From positions 1 to 64,000 of the forward strand of contig NC_004193.1 of assembly GCF_000011245.1 (NCBI RefSeq): a stretch of DNA of 64,000 nt, read 5' to 3'. Positions 42,211-54,650 of the stretch are shown piece by piece. Position numbers and translations under genes: made by a program. How positions within the stretch are numbered: position 1 is the first letter of the stretch; the number at the start of each line of letters is the position of its first letter. Origin of the DNA: Oceanobacillus iheyensis HTE831. Its GTDB lineage: Bacteria; Bacillota; Bacilli; Bacillales; Amphibacillaceae. The notes under the pieces were generated by a model. The model ran no database searches, was not told the origin of the DNA, and was given only the letters and a program-made list of their open reading frames with translations.

Positions 42211-42573
42211 GTGGGAAACAGAGAAATATTTGATCAGGTTTCCGACATGGAAAAGCAAATTGGAGAGCTATATGAACAGCTAGGAGATTTAAAAGTAAAG
42301 TTAAGTGATTTACTGGAAGAAAATCATCGATTAGCACATGAAAATCATCATTTACGCCATCATCTAGAAGAGTATAGACAAGATGGAGATACTGATTCAA
42401 AACAACCATTAAATGAAACAAAGAAAAAACATCATACTCTTCCTGGGGAAGGATATGATAACTTAGCAAGATTGTATGAGGAAGGATTTCATATTTGTAA
42501 CCTTGAATTTGGAAGTCCACGCAGAAATGAAGATTGCATCTTTTGTTTAGATTTCTTTGATAAAACGAAATAA
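42211..42573 (+). CDS. yabA: Replication initiation control protein YabA
   Basis: It binds DnaA and DnaN and restrains re-initiation. The 120-residue product has an N-terminal tetramerising coiled coil (about 1-55, leucine repeats) and a C-terminal zinc module ([12 protein letters not shown]). GAGGTGA best fits GTG at 42211; GTG at 42205 is an alternative. Its location close to the origin with dnaA and dnaN is conserved. Confidence 0.95.
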
Positions 42574-42626
42574 TACTATCTTAAGTAAGAAGGATATGAT
42601 CTGATCTTTCTTGATAAGCATTTTAC

Positions 42627-42803
42627 AGGGCTGTCTCTAGCTTAGTGATTACATTTTTTAGTAACGGGATGTTACCGCATATACAGGGAAAAGTAATGAA
42701 GTGACTTAAAAATAAGGTTATACTACTTATGAAGGAGCTTATTATTCTCTGTACTATGCAGGTGCAGTTGCTAAGAATAGTCAACTAATGTGGAGATAGC
42801 CCT
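42627..42803. mobile_element. Small non-coding element with inverted ends (MITE-like)
   Basis: AGGGCTGTCTC (42627-42637) and GAGATAGCCCT (42793-42803) form 11-base inverted ends with one mismatch around 155 bases without a gene. The end sequence resembles insertion-sequence ends known in Firmicutes. An internal hairpin GTAACGGGATGTTAC lies near 42661-42675. No target duplication is obvious. It separates yabA from trmN6. Confidence 0.5.
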
Positions 42804-42850
42804 TCTTCGTTTTTATGAAATCGAACAAGACAGGATAAAGAGGGATCACT

Positions 42851-43591
42851 ATGGTAGAACTTTATGATGATGAACGAACAGATTATTTATTAGCAAATAA
42901 TGAAATGAAGATAATTCAAAGTCCAACAGCATTTGCATTCTCTTTAGATGCTGTATTACTTGCTGATTTTGCATCGATTCCTAAAAAAAGAGGTGCGATA
43001 TTAGATTTATGTACGGGGAATGGAGTGATTCCTTTACTGTTATCACGCAAAACAACAGCAAAGATCACAGGAGTGGAGATACAAGATCGCATCTATAGTA
43101 TGGCTGAACGGAATGTGAAGTTAAATCAATTACAGTCACAATTACATATGATTCATGGAGATTTAAAAGAAATGCAAGCAGTACTTGGACAAAGCAGTTT
43201 TGATATGGTTACCTGTAATCCACCTTATTTTAAAACCCCTTCCAAAACAGAACATAATGTAAACGAACATTTAACGATTGCTCGACACGAAGTGCACTGT
43301 ACCTTAGAGGATGTGGTACGCGCATGTAAATTACATGTACGTCCAGGTGGGAAAGTAGCAATGGTGCATCGTCCAGGCAGGTTAGTTGATATTATAGAGC
43401 TGTTTAGAAAATATAAAATTGAACCAAAACGAATCCAATTTATATATCCGAAGCAAGGGAAAGAGGCAAATATGCTATTGATCGAAGGAATTCGAGATGG
43501 AAAAGCAGACATAAAGATTTTACCGCCTCTATACATCTATGAAAGTGATGGAACCTATACGAAACAGGCGGAGGAAATTATTTATGGATGA
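42851..43591 (+). CDS. yabB: tRNA1(Val) adenine-N6 methyltransferase YabB
   Basis: An AdoMet-dependent N6-adenine methyltransferase of the TrmN6 family, 246 residues. Motif I is [14 protein letters not shown] and the catalytic motif IV is TCNPPYF, diagnostic for N6-adenine targets. The tRNA target is inferred from the family. Its 3' end overlaps yazA by eight bases. Confidence 0.9.
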   Translation: MVELYDDERTDYLLANNEMKIIQSPTAFAFSLDAVLLADFASIPKKRGAILDLCTGNGVIPLLLSRKTTAKITGVEIQDRIYSMAERNVKLNQLQSQLHMIHGDLKEMQAVLGQSSFDMVTCNPPYFKTPSKTEHNVNEHLTIARHEVHCTLEDVVRACKLHVRPGGKVAMVHRPGRLVDIIELFRKYKIEPKRIQFIYPKQGKEANMLLIEGIRDGKADIKILPPLYIYESDGTYTKQAEEIIYG

Positions 43592-43844
43592 ACAGCATTA
43601 TGTTTATATATTACGTTGCCGTGATCAATCTTTATATACGGGATATACGAATAATCTAGAGCATCGTCTACAAATGCATGAAACGGGGAAGGGTGCTAAG
43701 TATACACGTGGTCGAGGACCATTTGAAGTATTGTATGTAAAGAAATTTATCAATAAATCAGAAGCAATGCAAGAAGAATATCGCATAAAACAGTTACCTC
43801 GTTTTGAGAAGCTAAAACTAATCGAATTCCAAGAACAGGAGTGA
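43584..43844 (+). CDS. yazA: GIY-YIG domain protein YazA
   Basis: An 86-residue stand-alone GIY-YIG nuclease domain: [17 protein letters not shown] carries the two Tyr motifs, and Arg and Glu residues follow ([15 protein letters not shown]). The family is UPF0213 with unknown biological role. GCGGAGG lies inside the end of yabB, and ATG at 43584 gives an eight-base overlap, so the genes are coupled. Confidence 0.93.
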   Translation: MDEQHYVYILRCRDQSLYTGYTNNLEHRLQMHETGKGAKYTRGRGPFEVLYVKKFINKSEAMQEEYRIKQLPRFEKLKLIEFQEQE

Positions 43845-43850
43845 TCACAG

Positions 43851-44732
43851 GTGAATATACAAAAAAGCTTTGAGAATGAAGATGCTGCTTTGTATGTAGT
43901 ACCAACACCGATTGGAAATCTTGAAGACATAACTTATCGTGCCATTCGCATGTTAAGAGAAGCATCGGTAATTGCTGCAGAAGATACGCGTAATACGAAG
44001 AAACTTCTGCATTACTTTGAAATAGAGACACCTTTAATTAGTTATCACGAGCATAATCATCAAAGTCGTGTGAACCAACTAATGGAGCGAATAAAAGGTG
44101 GAGAAGTAGTCGCATTAGTCAGTGATGCTGGGATGCCTGCAATATCCGATCCGGGTGTTGAACTTGTACAAGCAGCAATAGCAGAGGAGTTAAAAGTAGT
44201 CGTTCTTCCAGGGGCAAACGCAGCTCTATCTGCATTAGTTGGGTCAGGATTAACGACACAACCTTTTACTTTTTACGGATTTTTACCTCGGAAGAAAAAA
44301 GAAAAGAAACAAATACTGGAGAATTTACAAAAAACAGAAGGAACAATCGTTTTTTATGAATCTCCATATCGAGTCAAGGACACGGTAGAAGCGATTCAAG
44401 AGACATATGGAAATAGAAAAATGGCATTAGGTAGAGAATTAACCAAACGCTTTGAAGAGTATATTCGAGGGACTGCGGAAGAAATTTTTTCATGGTGCAA
44501 GAAAAATGAAATGCGTGGAGAATTTGTTGTCATGGTAGAAGGTCGAAATATGTCGGATGAATCTGAAATTCGACAAGAATCGACATGGTGGGAAGCAATG
44601 AGTTTACATGAACATGTCGCTTATTATATAAATACGTCAGGTTTTAACAGTAAAGAAGCAATAAAGCAAACTGCAGTAGATCGAGGAATTCCTAAACGAG
44701 AAGTTTATCAAGCCTATCATATTCAAACATAA
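43851..44732 (+). CDS. rsmI: 16S rRNA C1402 2'-O-methyltransferase
   Basis: It methylates the ribose of C1402 in the 16S decoding centre. The 293-residue product of the tetrapyrrole-methylase fold has VPTPIGNLEDITYRA at the start, EDTRNTKKLL and VSDAGMPAISDPG. The start is GTG after AGGAGTGATCACAG, and it follows yazA by six bases. Confidence 0.95.
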   Translation: MNIQKSFENEDAALYVVPTPIGNLEDITYRAIRMLREASVIAAEDTRNTKKLLHYFEIETPLISYHEHNHQSRVNQLMERIKGGEVVALVSDAGMPAISDPGVELVQAAIAEELKVVVLPGANAALSALVGSGLTTQPFTFYGFLPRKKKEKKQILENLQKTEGTIVFYESPYRVKDTVEAIQETYGNRKMALGRELTKRFEEYIRGTAEEIFSWCKKNEMRGEFVVMVEGRNMSDESEIRQESTWWEAMSLHEHVAYYINTSGFNSKEAIKQTAVDRGIPKREVYQAYHIQT

Positions 44733-44772
44733 AGAAAGCTGACAATTCAAATGGATTGTCAGCTTTCTTTAT
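44731..44772. terminator. Bidirectional terminator between rsmI and abrB
   Basis: AAAGAAAGCTGACAAT pairs with ATTGTCAGCTTTCTTT, a perfect 16-base stem with A and T runs on both sides. Confidence 0.9.
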
Positions 44773-44805
44773 AAAACGTAAAAAAGATTTGATACCAAAT
44801 ATGGC

Positions 44806-45081
44806 TTATTTGAAACGTGATTGAATTTCTTCCAACAGAATTTGAGCGCCTGCTGGACTGAGGACTAAGTTACCGTTTGCAATAGACAGGTTTTCATCGG
44901 ATACTTCTCCAGTAACTTGACAAGTCATATTAGGTTTGTATTTCTTGAGAACAATTTTATCATTGTCTACATAGATCTCCATTGTGTCTTTTTCGTGGAT
45001 GTCCAATGTGCGACGTAATTCAATTGGTATGACTACACGGCCTAATTCATCGACCTTACGTACAATTCCAGTTGATTTCAT
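44806..45081 (-). CDS. abrB: Transition-state regulator AbrB
   Basis: This DNA-binding repressor holds down stationary-phase genes during growth. The 91-residue swapped-hairpin protein has the nearly invariant N-terminus MKSTGIVRKVDELGRVVIP and a C-terminal multimerisation part. GGGGGAG on the minus strand sets ATG at 45081. A SigA promoter and a Spo0A box lie upstream (45187-45236). Confidence 0.97.
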   Translation of the reverse strand: MKSTGIVRKVDELGRVVIPIELRRTLDIHEKDTMEIYVDNDKIVLKKYKPNMTCQVTGEVSDENLSIANGNLVLSPAGAQILLEEIQSRFK

Positions 45082-45186
45082 TGTTTGACTCCCCCATACT
45101 CGAAAAACACGGATATTAACTCTCCTCATACAAGTGTTTATCCGAATTTTCCTTATTGATGATACTACATAAAAAAATCGCCATGG

Positions 45187-45236
45187 TTCGACACCTATAT
45201 TAAAAATAGAATACCAACAAATTACTCACTTGTCAA
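45187..45236 (-). promoter_or_regulatory. abrB promoter with downstream Spo0A box
   Basis: On the minus strand TTGACA (45236-45231), 17 bases and TATTCT (45213-45208) form a SigA promoter. The Spo0A box TGTCGAA (45193-45187) falls just downstream of the predicted start. In B. subtilis Spo0A-P represses abrB from sites downstream of its promoter. Confidence 0.78.
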
Positions 45237-45348
45237 TCAAATTTTACTAAAAGTGGAAAAATTTGATTAGTTCTTTGGTCACCGTTTATTTTATCTCCAT
45301 ATTGGCAACGGTATAATAGATAAGTAAAGCGCGGTAGATGTACACGAT

Positions 45349-45377
45349 TTGGCAAATTGCGTTATAATAGCTACAAT
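45349..45377 (+). promoter_or_regulatory. Candidate promoter of metS
   Basis: TTGGCA (45349-45354), 17 bases, TACAAT (45372-45377). A second TATAAT lies at 45363-45368. No T-box core was found between the promoter and metS, so this synthetase seems not to be T-box controlled. Confidence 0.5.
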
Positions 45378-45408
45378 AGAATCTATATATAATAAGGAAG
45401 AGATTTAG

Positions 45409-47442
<2,034 letters not shown>

Positions 47443-47484
47443 TCGAAATAAGAAATGAAGTAAAAACTATAAGCTAAATCGGAT

Positions 47485-47538
47485 CGAGCTATAATGGGGT
47501 GACACTTCCTAGATACCCGGATTATAGCTCGGTTTTTT
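47485..47538 (+). terminator. Terminator after metS
   Basis: CGAGCTATAAT (47485-47495) pairs with ATTATAGCTCG (47521-47531), followed by a T-run. Confidence 0.85.
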
Positions 47539-47566
47539 ATTTTAAAAAAGAAAAGGATGAACAAGT

Positions 47567-48337
47567 ATGTTATTTGATACACATGTACATTTAAATGCGA
47601 GACAATTTAAGGATGATCGTGAAGAAACTATTCAGCGAGCATACGATGCCGGCGTTGAAAATATGGTTGTTGTCGGATTCGATAGAGAGACAATACCTTT
47701 AGCAATAGAGATTGCAGAAAGCCATCCGGCAATTTATGCCGCAGTAGGGTGGCATCCTGTAGATGCTATTGATATGACAGAAGAAGATCTTAGCTGGATC
47801 GAGCAATTGAGTTCACATCCAAAAGTGGTTGCTATTGGTGAGATGGGACTGGACTATCATTGGGATAAATCACCAAAGGAGATTCAAAAAGAAGTATTTC
47901 GAAAACAAATAGCACTTGCGAAAAAAGTAAACATGCCGATAATCATTCATAATCGAGAAGCTACAGAAGATATTATCAAAATTCTACAAGAGGAAAATGC
48001 GAAAGAAATAGGCGGAATTATGCATTGTTACAATGATTCAGTCGAGTATGTACAGGATTGCTTGGACATGAATTTCTATATTTCTTTAGGTGGACCAGTA
48101 ACCTTTAAGAACGCACCGCTTCCGAAAGAAGTTGCAAAAGAAGTTCCTTTAGACCGTTTATTAATTGAAACAGATGCACCATTTCTAGCCCCTCATCCAA
48201 ATCGAGGAAAAAGAAATGAACCTGCATACGTTCGACTAGTCGCTGAACAAATTGCTGCTTTAAGAGAAATGAGTGTAGAAGAAATTGGAGAAATTACTAC
48301 AAAGAATGCGCGACGTTTTTTTAATATAAACGAATAA
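47567..48337 (+). CDS. tatD: TatD family metal-dependent deoxyribonuclease
   Basis: A 256-residue TIM-barrel hydrolase. Metal ligands appear in FDTHVHLN, GEMGLDYHW, IIHNREA, MHCYND and LLIETDAPFLAPHPNRG. Family members degrade DNA 3' ends and take part in DNA repair or quality control. AAAGGATG precedes the ATG. Its position after metS equals B. subtilis yabD. Confidence 0.94.
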   Translation: MLFDTHVHLNARQFKDDREETIQRAYDAGVENMVVVGFDRETIPLAIEIAESHPAIYAAVGWHPVDAIDMTEEDLSWIEQLSSHPKVVAIGEMGLDYHWDKSPKEIQKEVFRKQIALAKKVNMPIIIHNREATEDIIKILQEENAKEIGGIMHCYNDSVEYVQDCLDMNFYISLGGPVTFKNAPLPKEVAKEVPLDRLLIETDAPFLAPHPNRGKRNEPAYVRLVAEQIAALREMSVEEIGEITTKNARRFFNINE

Positions 48338-48385
48338 AAATTACGCGATATTGTCATAAACGAGCTAAAAAATGGAAAAAATTTG

Positions 48386-48417
48386 GGGGATAAACGGACT
48401 GTTTATCTCCTTTTTTT
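48386..48417 (+). terminator. Terminator after tatD
   Basis: GGGGATAAAC pairs with GTTTATCTCC around GGACT, followed by seven T. Confidence 0.85.
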
Positions 48418-48540
48418 ACAATTTGATAACAAGCTTTGGGACTAGATGCATCATAGTATTTCGTCCAATATTCCTAGATTATTGATGAATTACCAGGATA
48501 AATGTAATTGGTTTGTAAACGAACCGTAAACGGAATAGCT

Positions 48541-48569
48541 TTGACTTTGCATATACCTGTTAATATAAT
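48541..48569 (+). promoter_or_regulatory. SigA promoter of yabE
   Basis: TTGACT (48541-48546), exactly 17 bases, consensus TATAAT (48564-48569). Transcription would start about 18 bases before the coding region, leaving a very short leader. Confidence 0.75.
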
Positions 48570-48593
48570 CAATTGGGAGTGAGGGGGGCTTTT

Positions 48594-49811
48594 ATGATGA
48601 AGCTAATTTCAAAGTTATCAGGGCCGAAACAGAAACTGATAACATCAGGTATTGGTGTTTTTGTACTAATTCTTTTTTCGAGTTTTGTAATGTACGAAGC
48701 GACAAAAGCAAAAGTAGTATTTGCTGAAGACGGAGAAGAACTAACAATCAATACACACAAGGATACCGTTGGAGAGCTTTTGAACGAATTAGGTGTTGAT
48801 GTTGGCGAACATGATCTATTATCACATCAAATGGATGCCTTGATTCAATCAGGAATGACGATTGATTATGTAGCTGCTAAAGATGTAACAATGACAATCG
48901 ATGGCAAAGAAAAAGAGTATAGTACAACGGCCGATACGATTGGGGCATTTTTTGAAGAAAATAACCTAATGTTTACAGAAGACGATGAGCTATCTCATAA
49001 AACTTCAAGCAAGGTAGAAGATGGACTACATATAGATATTACAACAGCCTTTGAGGTAGAGATTCAGAATGGAAATGACAAAACTACGGTCATGACAACT
49101 GGTGGAACAGTCAAAGAAATTATTAACAAAGCAGATGTTTCTTTTGATCAAGATAGCAATGATAAAATAACTCCTAATTTAAGTGAAGAAGTTGAAAAAG
49201 GAGAGGCAATAGATATAGTTCGAGTAACAGAGGAAGAAAAAGTAGTCGAAGAAACGATTGATTTTGACACAGAAACAAAAGAGGATAGCTCCTTGCCAAA
49301 GGGAGAAGAGAAAGTAATTACAGAGGGTAAAAATGGTCTGGTAACAAAAACATACATGGTTACTAAGGAGAACGGGGATGAAGTAGACAGAGAACTCATC
49401 GACGAAGTTGTAGAAGACAGTGTAGCAAAAGTAGTTGCAGTTGGAACAAAGGAACCTAAAGCTCAGCAAGCATCCAGCAATCATACCAATCATTCATCTC
49501 AGAAGAGTTCAGGTTCAAGTGGAAAAACGTTAACAATGAAAGCTAGTGCTTTTACAGCAAGTTGTAGTGGTTGCTCTGGTGTTACTGCTACCGGCATTAA
49601 TCTAAGTAGTAATCCAAATATGAAAATTATCGCAGTAGACCCAAGTGTCATCCCATTGGGTACGAAAGTACATGTAGAAGGATATGGTGAAGCTATTGCC
49701 GGAGACACAGGCGGCAATATTGTTGGTAATCGTATTGATGTGCATGTACCATCAAGATCTGATGCATATGCATGGGGTGTACGCACCGTAAAAGTGACAA
49801 TTTTAGATTAG
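48594..49811 (+). CDS. yabE: Cell-wall-associated G5/3D domain protein YabE
   Basis: A probable peptidoglycan-modifying protein related to resuscitation-promoting factors. The 405-residue product has a signal or anchor helix (about 17-36), DUF348 repeats (for example TINTHKDTVGELLNELGV), a G5 domain (about 200-275), a Ser-rich linker, and a C-terminal 3D domain with its DTGG-type Asp motif (AGDTGGNIVGNRIDVHV). GAGGGGGG sets ATG at 48594, or 48597. Confidence 0.93.
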   Translation: MMKLISKLSGPKQKLITSGIGVFVLILFSSFVMYEATKAKVVFAEDGEELTINTHKDTVGELLNELGVDVGEHDLLSHQMDALIQSGMTIDYVAAKDVTMTIDGKEKEYSTTADTIGAFFEENNLMFTEDDELSHKTSSKVEDGLHIDITTAFEVEIQNGNDKTTVMTTGGTVKEIINKADVSFDQDSNDKITPNLSEEVEKGEAIDIVRVTEEEKVVEETIDFDTETKEDSSLPKGEEKVITEGKNGLVTKTYMVTKENGDEVDRELIDEVVEDSVAKVVAVGTKEPKAQQASSNHTNHSSQKSSGSSGKTLTMKASAFTASCSGCSGVTATGINLSSNPNMKIIAVDPSVIPLGTKVHVEGYGEAIAGDTGGNIVGNRIDVHVPSRSDAYAWGVRTVKVTILD

Positions 49812-49837
49812 CATAATTTTATATGACAAAGGATAAA

Positions 49838-49877
49838 ATGCTCTTATCATGCTATGATGGTAAGAGCATTATTTTTT
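49838..49877 (+). terminator. Terminator after yabE
   Basis: AATGCTCTTA (49838-49847) pairs with TAAGAGCATT (49861-49870), followed by ATTTTTTT. Confidence 0.85.
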
Positions 49878-49896
49878 TATGTTCGGAGGAACTAAG

Positions 49897-51340
<1,444 letters not shown>

Positions 51341-51422
51341 TACTACAATGACTCGAGTGTTAAGGCACAATAGCCTGCTTTTTCTCATATGGTATAGGAG
51401 ACATATCGTGTGAGGTGTACAG

Positions 51423-52298
51423 ATGGTTATTGCAAACGGAGAGCTTGTAACACGAAAGTCATATGATCATGATTTATTATTTCGTGTAATAGAGATTAAA
51501 AAAGATATTGCTGTTTTACATGGGGAGGATATGCGATTAGCTGCAGATGCCCCCCTGAATGATTTATCAAAAGTTGATCAGCGAGAGAAAAAAAGAAGAA
51601 AAGAACAGGAGAAAGAAAAGCAAGAAACATCGTATAGATTATTTAGGCAAGACTATCAGTTAATGAAGGAAAAGCGGAATTACGAGGCAACCGAAGGATA
51701 TTCGAATGCAGCAAGTTACTTTCAACTACCTGCGAAAGTATTGCATATGGATGGGGACGCAAACTATTTACGAAAATGTATACAATTGTATCAACGAATC
51801 GGATTACAAGTCCATGGGGTGCATTTAACAGAAGTTCAAATGCCAGAAGAAATTAATGATCTATTAGAACGTATTCAACCAGATATACTGGTTATTACAG
51901 GTCATGATGCATATTCGAAAAACAAGGGATTAAAGAATGATTTGCGTGCATATCGGCATTCAAAGTATTTCGTGGAAACAGTAAGAGAAGCAAGAAGAGT
52001 GGTTCCTAATCTTGATCAGTTAATTATATTTGCGGGTGCGTGTCAGTCACATTTTGAATCCATTATTCGCGCAGGGGCCAATTTTGCTAGCTCCCCTTCA
52101 AGAGTAAATATTCATGCCCTAGATCCTGTTTATATCGTTGCTAAAATAGCATATACACCTTTTATGGAGAGTGTTTCGGTTTGGGAAGCACTTAGAAATA
52201 CATTAACCGGAGAAAGAGGGTTAGGTGGTATCGAAACGAAAGGGTTATTGCGAACAGGTATGCCTTTTGTAGAGGATAGTAATGAAGAGGAAATGTAA
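51423..52298 (+). CDS. yabG: Sporulation-specific protease YabG
   Basis: A mother-cell cysteine protease that processes coat proteins such as SpoIVA and SafA. The 291-residue product has a charged Lys/Glu/Arg region (about 58-75), TGHDAYSKNKG and the FAGACQSHFE segment holding conserved Cys and His. The start is ATG at 51423 with a weak upstream GAGGTG. Confidence 0.93.
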   Translation: MVIANGELVTRKSYDHDLLFRVIEIKKDIAVLHGEDMRLAADAPLNDLSKVDQREKKRRKEQEKEKQETSYRLFRQDYQLMKEKRNYEATEGYSNAASYFQLPAKVLHMDGDANYLRKCIQLYQRIGLQVHGVHLTEVQMPEEINDLLERIQPDILVITGHDAYSKNKGLKNDLRAYRHSKYFVETVREARRVVPNLDQLIIFAGACQSHFESIIRAGANFASSPSRVNIHALDPVYIVAKIAYTPFMESVSVWEALRNTLTGERGLGGIETKGLLRTGMPFVEDSNEEEM

Positions 52299-52395
52299 GG
52301 AGTCTTCCAATAAAGCGAGGGCTCTTTTTTTATTGTCTAGCGAATTATAAAATTTTGGGGCTGTGGAAAAACAACTAAGTTATTTAGCCACGTCC

Positions 52396-52631
52396 AGCGC
52401 AAGCGCCCATCACCTATTGTCCTTCCGGAAACCTCCTTATAATAAAGAAGACTGCCGAATGTCCTTTGTGAGGCATAGTCGCACTTATACCCTTGCGGTG
52501 AAAGTCAACATCGATTCGCATACGCTTATCGTGTTTCCTTTATCTCAAAGAAGCAAAGAAGTTCGACCAGTCGAACCACCCCTTGAAAACCAGGGGCGCA
52601 GGACATACGGTGATAAACGGGCGCTTGCGCT
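52396..52631. repeat. Long palindromic repeat element
   Basis: AGCGCAAGCGCCC (52396-52408) and GGGCGCTTGCGCT (52619-52631) are perfect 13-base inverted arms. ATCACCTATTGTCC (52409-52422) and GGACATACGGTGAT (52601-52614) extend the pairing. Internal hairpins include GTTCGAC/GTCGAAC (52561-52576) and CCCCT/AGGGG (52579-52595). The frame that runs through it looks accidental. It separates yabG and veg. Confidence 0.75.
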
Positions 52632-52793
52632 TTTGTTCTTAGGTAATAAAGTTTTCACGCAAAAAGCTAAATCCGAATGATTGGCTTTTAAAAGCCTGCT
52701 AATTATAACGGAGTATCAGTATGCTTTTTTTAATAAATTATACATATTTAATGAATATCTACACATATTAACAGAAATAGACAAAAATTATTG

Positions 52794-52823
52794 TTGACAG
52801 CAAAATCAATATGCTGATATAAT
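52794..52823 (+). promoter_or_regulatory. SigA promoter of veg
   Basis: Consensus TTGACA (52794-52799), 18 bases, consensus TATAAT (52818-52823). The veg promoter of B. subtilis is likewise a very strong SigA promoter. Confidence 0.82.
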
Positions 52824-52887
52824 ATTAAGTTTTGTTTGACTTTTGGACAGGGGTATGTTAAAATTATCCTATGTGAGGTGGAGTGTA

Positions 52888-53136
52888 GTGGCAAAGACAT
52901 TAATAGAAATTAAGCAAGGTCTTGAGTGTCAGGTAGGTCAACGATTAACACTCAAAGCAAATGGTGGACGGAGAAAGACGATTGAGCGGTGTGGAATATT
53001 GGCAGAAACATACCCATCCGTTTTTATCGTAGAGCTTGATCAAGACGAAAATGCATTCGAACGTGTTTCCTATAGCTATGCAGACATACTAACAGAGACG
53101 GTAGAGTTGAATTTTTTAAAAGAAGTTCAACAATAA
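52888..53136 (+). CDS. veg: Veg protein
   Basis: A small, highly expressed protein linked to biofilm-matrix gene expression in B. subtilis. The 82-residue product contains the almost invariant block [16 protein letters not shown] and [21 protein letters not shown] at 52888 follows GGTGGAG and yields the MAKTL start of the homologue; an in-frame upstream ATG at 52843 has no site. Confidence 0.95.
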   Translation: MAKTLIEIKQGLECQVGQRLTLKANGGRRKTIERCGILAETYPSVFIVELDQDENAFERVSYSYADILTETVELNFLKEVQQ

Positions 53137-53141
53137 TTTAG

Positions 53142-53176
53142 AAACAGTAGACAAGTCTTCGTCTACTGTTTTTTTA
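53142..53176 (+). terminator. Terminator after veg
   Basis: AAACAGTAGAC (53142-53152) pairs with GTCTACTGTTT (53161-53171), and the T-run continues. Confidence 0.88.
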
Positions 53177-53390
53177 GTTAGATAAGAAAGCTTTAGAAAA
53201 TGAATAGTATCCGTACACGCATGTATCAGCGCACGTTAAGGATAAGTAAAAACGAGAAACAGAGTAAATGTTTACTTTATACATTTTAATTGCTGCCTCG
53301 GATGGATAATTATAACTTGTCTATCTTATATAAAGTTACATAAACTATGGATGCCGGATAGTAAAAGCTTATTAGAGGGGGAACTTTTTC

Positions 53391-53564
53391 ATGGGAAGAC
53401 GTGGAATTATGTCAACGCAAATGAAAGAGGAAATAGCTAAGGAGTTAGGGTTTTACGATACGGTAAAGCAAGAAGGTTGGGGAGGCATTAAATCAAGGGA
53501 TGCCGGGAATATGGTGAAGCGAGCAATAGAAATCGCTGAACAGCAAATGAGAGGCAAATCCTAA
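53391..53564 (+). CDS. sspF: Small acid-soluble spore protein SspF (alpha/beta type)
   Basis: A 57-residue spore DNA-binding protein. [24 protein letters not shown] and [19 protein letters not shown] match SspF closely, including the GPR-type helical segment. GAGGGGGA precedes the ATG by eight bases. The place between veg and ispE is as in B. subtilis. A short stem AAATCCT/GGGATTT (53556-53576) with a T-rich tail follows. Confidence 0.93.
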   Translation: MGRRGIMSTQMKEEIAKELGFYDTVKQEGWGGIKSRDAGNMVKRAIEIAEQQMRGKS

Positions 53565-53731
53565 ATTTAGGGATTTGTCTCTTTTTGTATCGATTCGTAT
53601 TAAATTAAGGTTTACGGAAGGTTTGTTTTTATAATTTCATTTTTTATATTTATTCGCCTCTATATCTTGAATATGATACAATAATCTATATTTTTAAGCC
53701 CGTGTATAAAGAAAGAAAGGTAGGTGATCTG

Positions 53732-54583
53732 GTGATTGTCATGGAGAAAGCACCTGCAAAGATTAATCTGTCTTTAGATGTTTTGCATAAGCGAGATGAT
53801 GGTTATCATGATGTTGAAATGGTGATGACAACCATTGATTTATCTGACCGAATCGAATTACAACAACTTCCTAAAGATGAGATACAAATTGCATTGGAAA
53901 GCAGATATGTTCCCAGTGATGAACGGAATTTAGCTTACCAAGCAGCAAAATTATTTAAGAAGACATATCAAATTCCAAATGGAGTTCGTATCCAAATAGA
54001 GAAAAACATCCCTGTATCTGCAGGTCTTGCTGGGGGTAGTACAGATGCTGCAGCTGTTTTACGAGGATTAAATCGCTTATTTCATGTAAATGCGCCTCTG
54101 AAAGATTTAGCAAAATTAGGTTCTAATCTAGGTGCAGATGTTGCTTTTTGTGTATATGGAAAGACAGCCATTGCAAAGGGCTTCGGAGATCAAATTGAAA
54201 TGCTTCCCTCACCACCAAACTGTTGGGTAATTACTGCAAGACCAGATATTGGAGTGTCCACTAGAACGATCTTTGAACGGATTGAACTACAACACCTTCA
54301 ACACCCGGATACAAAGAAAGTATTAGAGGCACTACAAAAAAGAGATTTTTATCAAATTTGTATAAGTTTAGGAAATGCTTTGGAAGATATAACATTTGCA
54401 CTTCATCCGGAAGTTAATCGAATTAAGAATGCCATGCTGCAAGCTGGTGCCGACGGAGCAATGATGAGTGGTAGCGGGCCAACAGTATTCGGTCTGGTAC
54501 AACACTTTAGTAAAGCGCAACGGATTTATAATAGTATGCGCGGTTTTTGTGAGGATGTACAGTTGGTCCGGATTTTAGGATGA
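53732..54583 (+). CDS. ispE: 4-diphosphocytidyl-2-C-methyl-D-erythritol kinase
   Basis: A kinase of the MEP isoprenoid pathway (GHMP family), 283 residues. [13 protein letters not shown] carries the substrate-binding Lys and Asn. The ATP loop is [15 protein letters not shown] and the C-terminal motif is [15 protein letters not shown] at 53732 gives an N-terminus like that of B. subtilis IspE; ATG at 53741 is an alternative. Confidence 0.94.
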
Positions 54584-54624
54584 GTATTGTTTAAAGTCGT
54601 ATATTAATGGTATATTATATATAA

Positions 54625-54637
54625 AACATTCGGGTTT
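54625..54637 (+). promoter_or_regulatory. Possible PurBox before purR
   Basis: AACATTCGGGTTT agrees with the inverted PurBox consensus AWWGTTCGGWWWT at about 10 of 13 positions, keeping the TTCGG core. It lies just before the purR ribosome-binding site. B. subtilis purR is autoregulated, but one weak box is thin evidence. Confidence 0.3.
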
Positions 54638-54650
54638 GGAGGTGTCACAA

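Noticed and set aside
52363..52680. A 105-residue open frame through the palindromic element
   Set aside because: It runs across the inverted arms, has no suitable ribosome-binding site and has low-complexity composition; the structure explains the DNA better.
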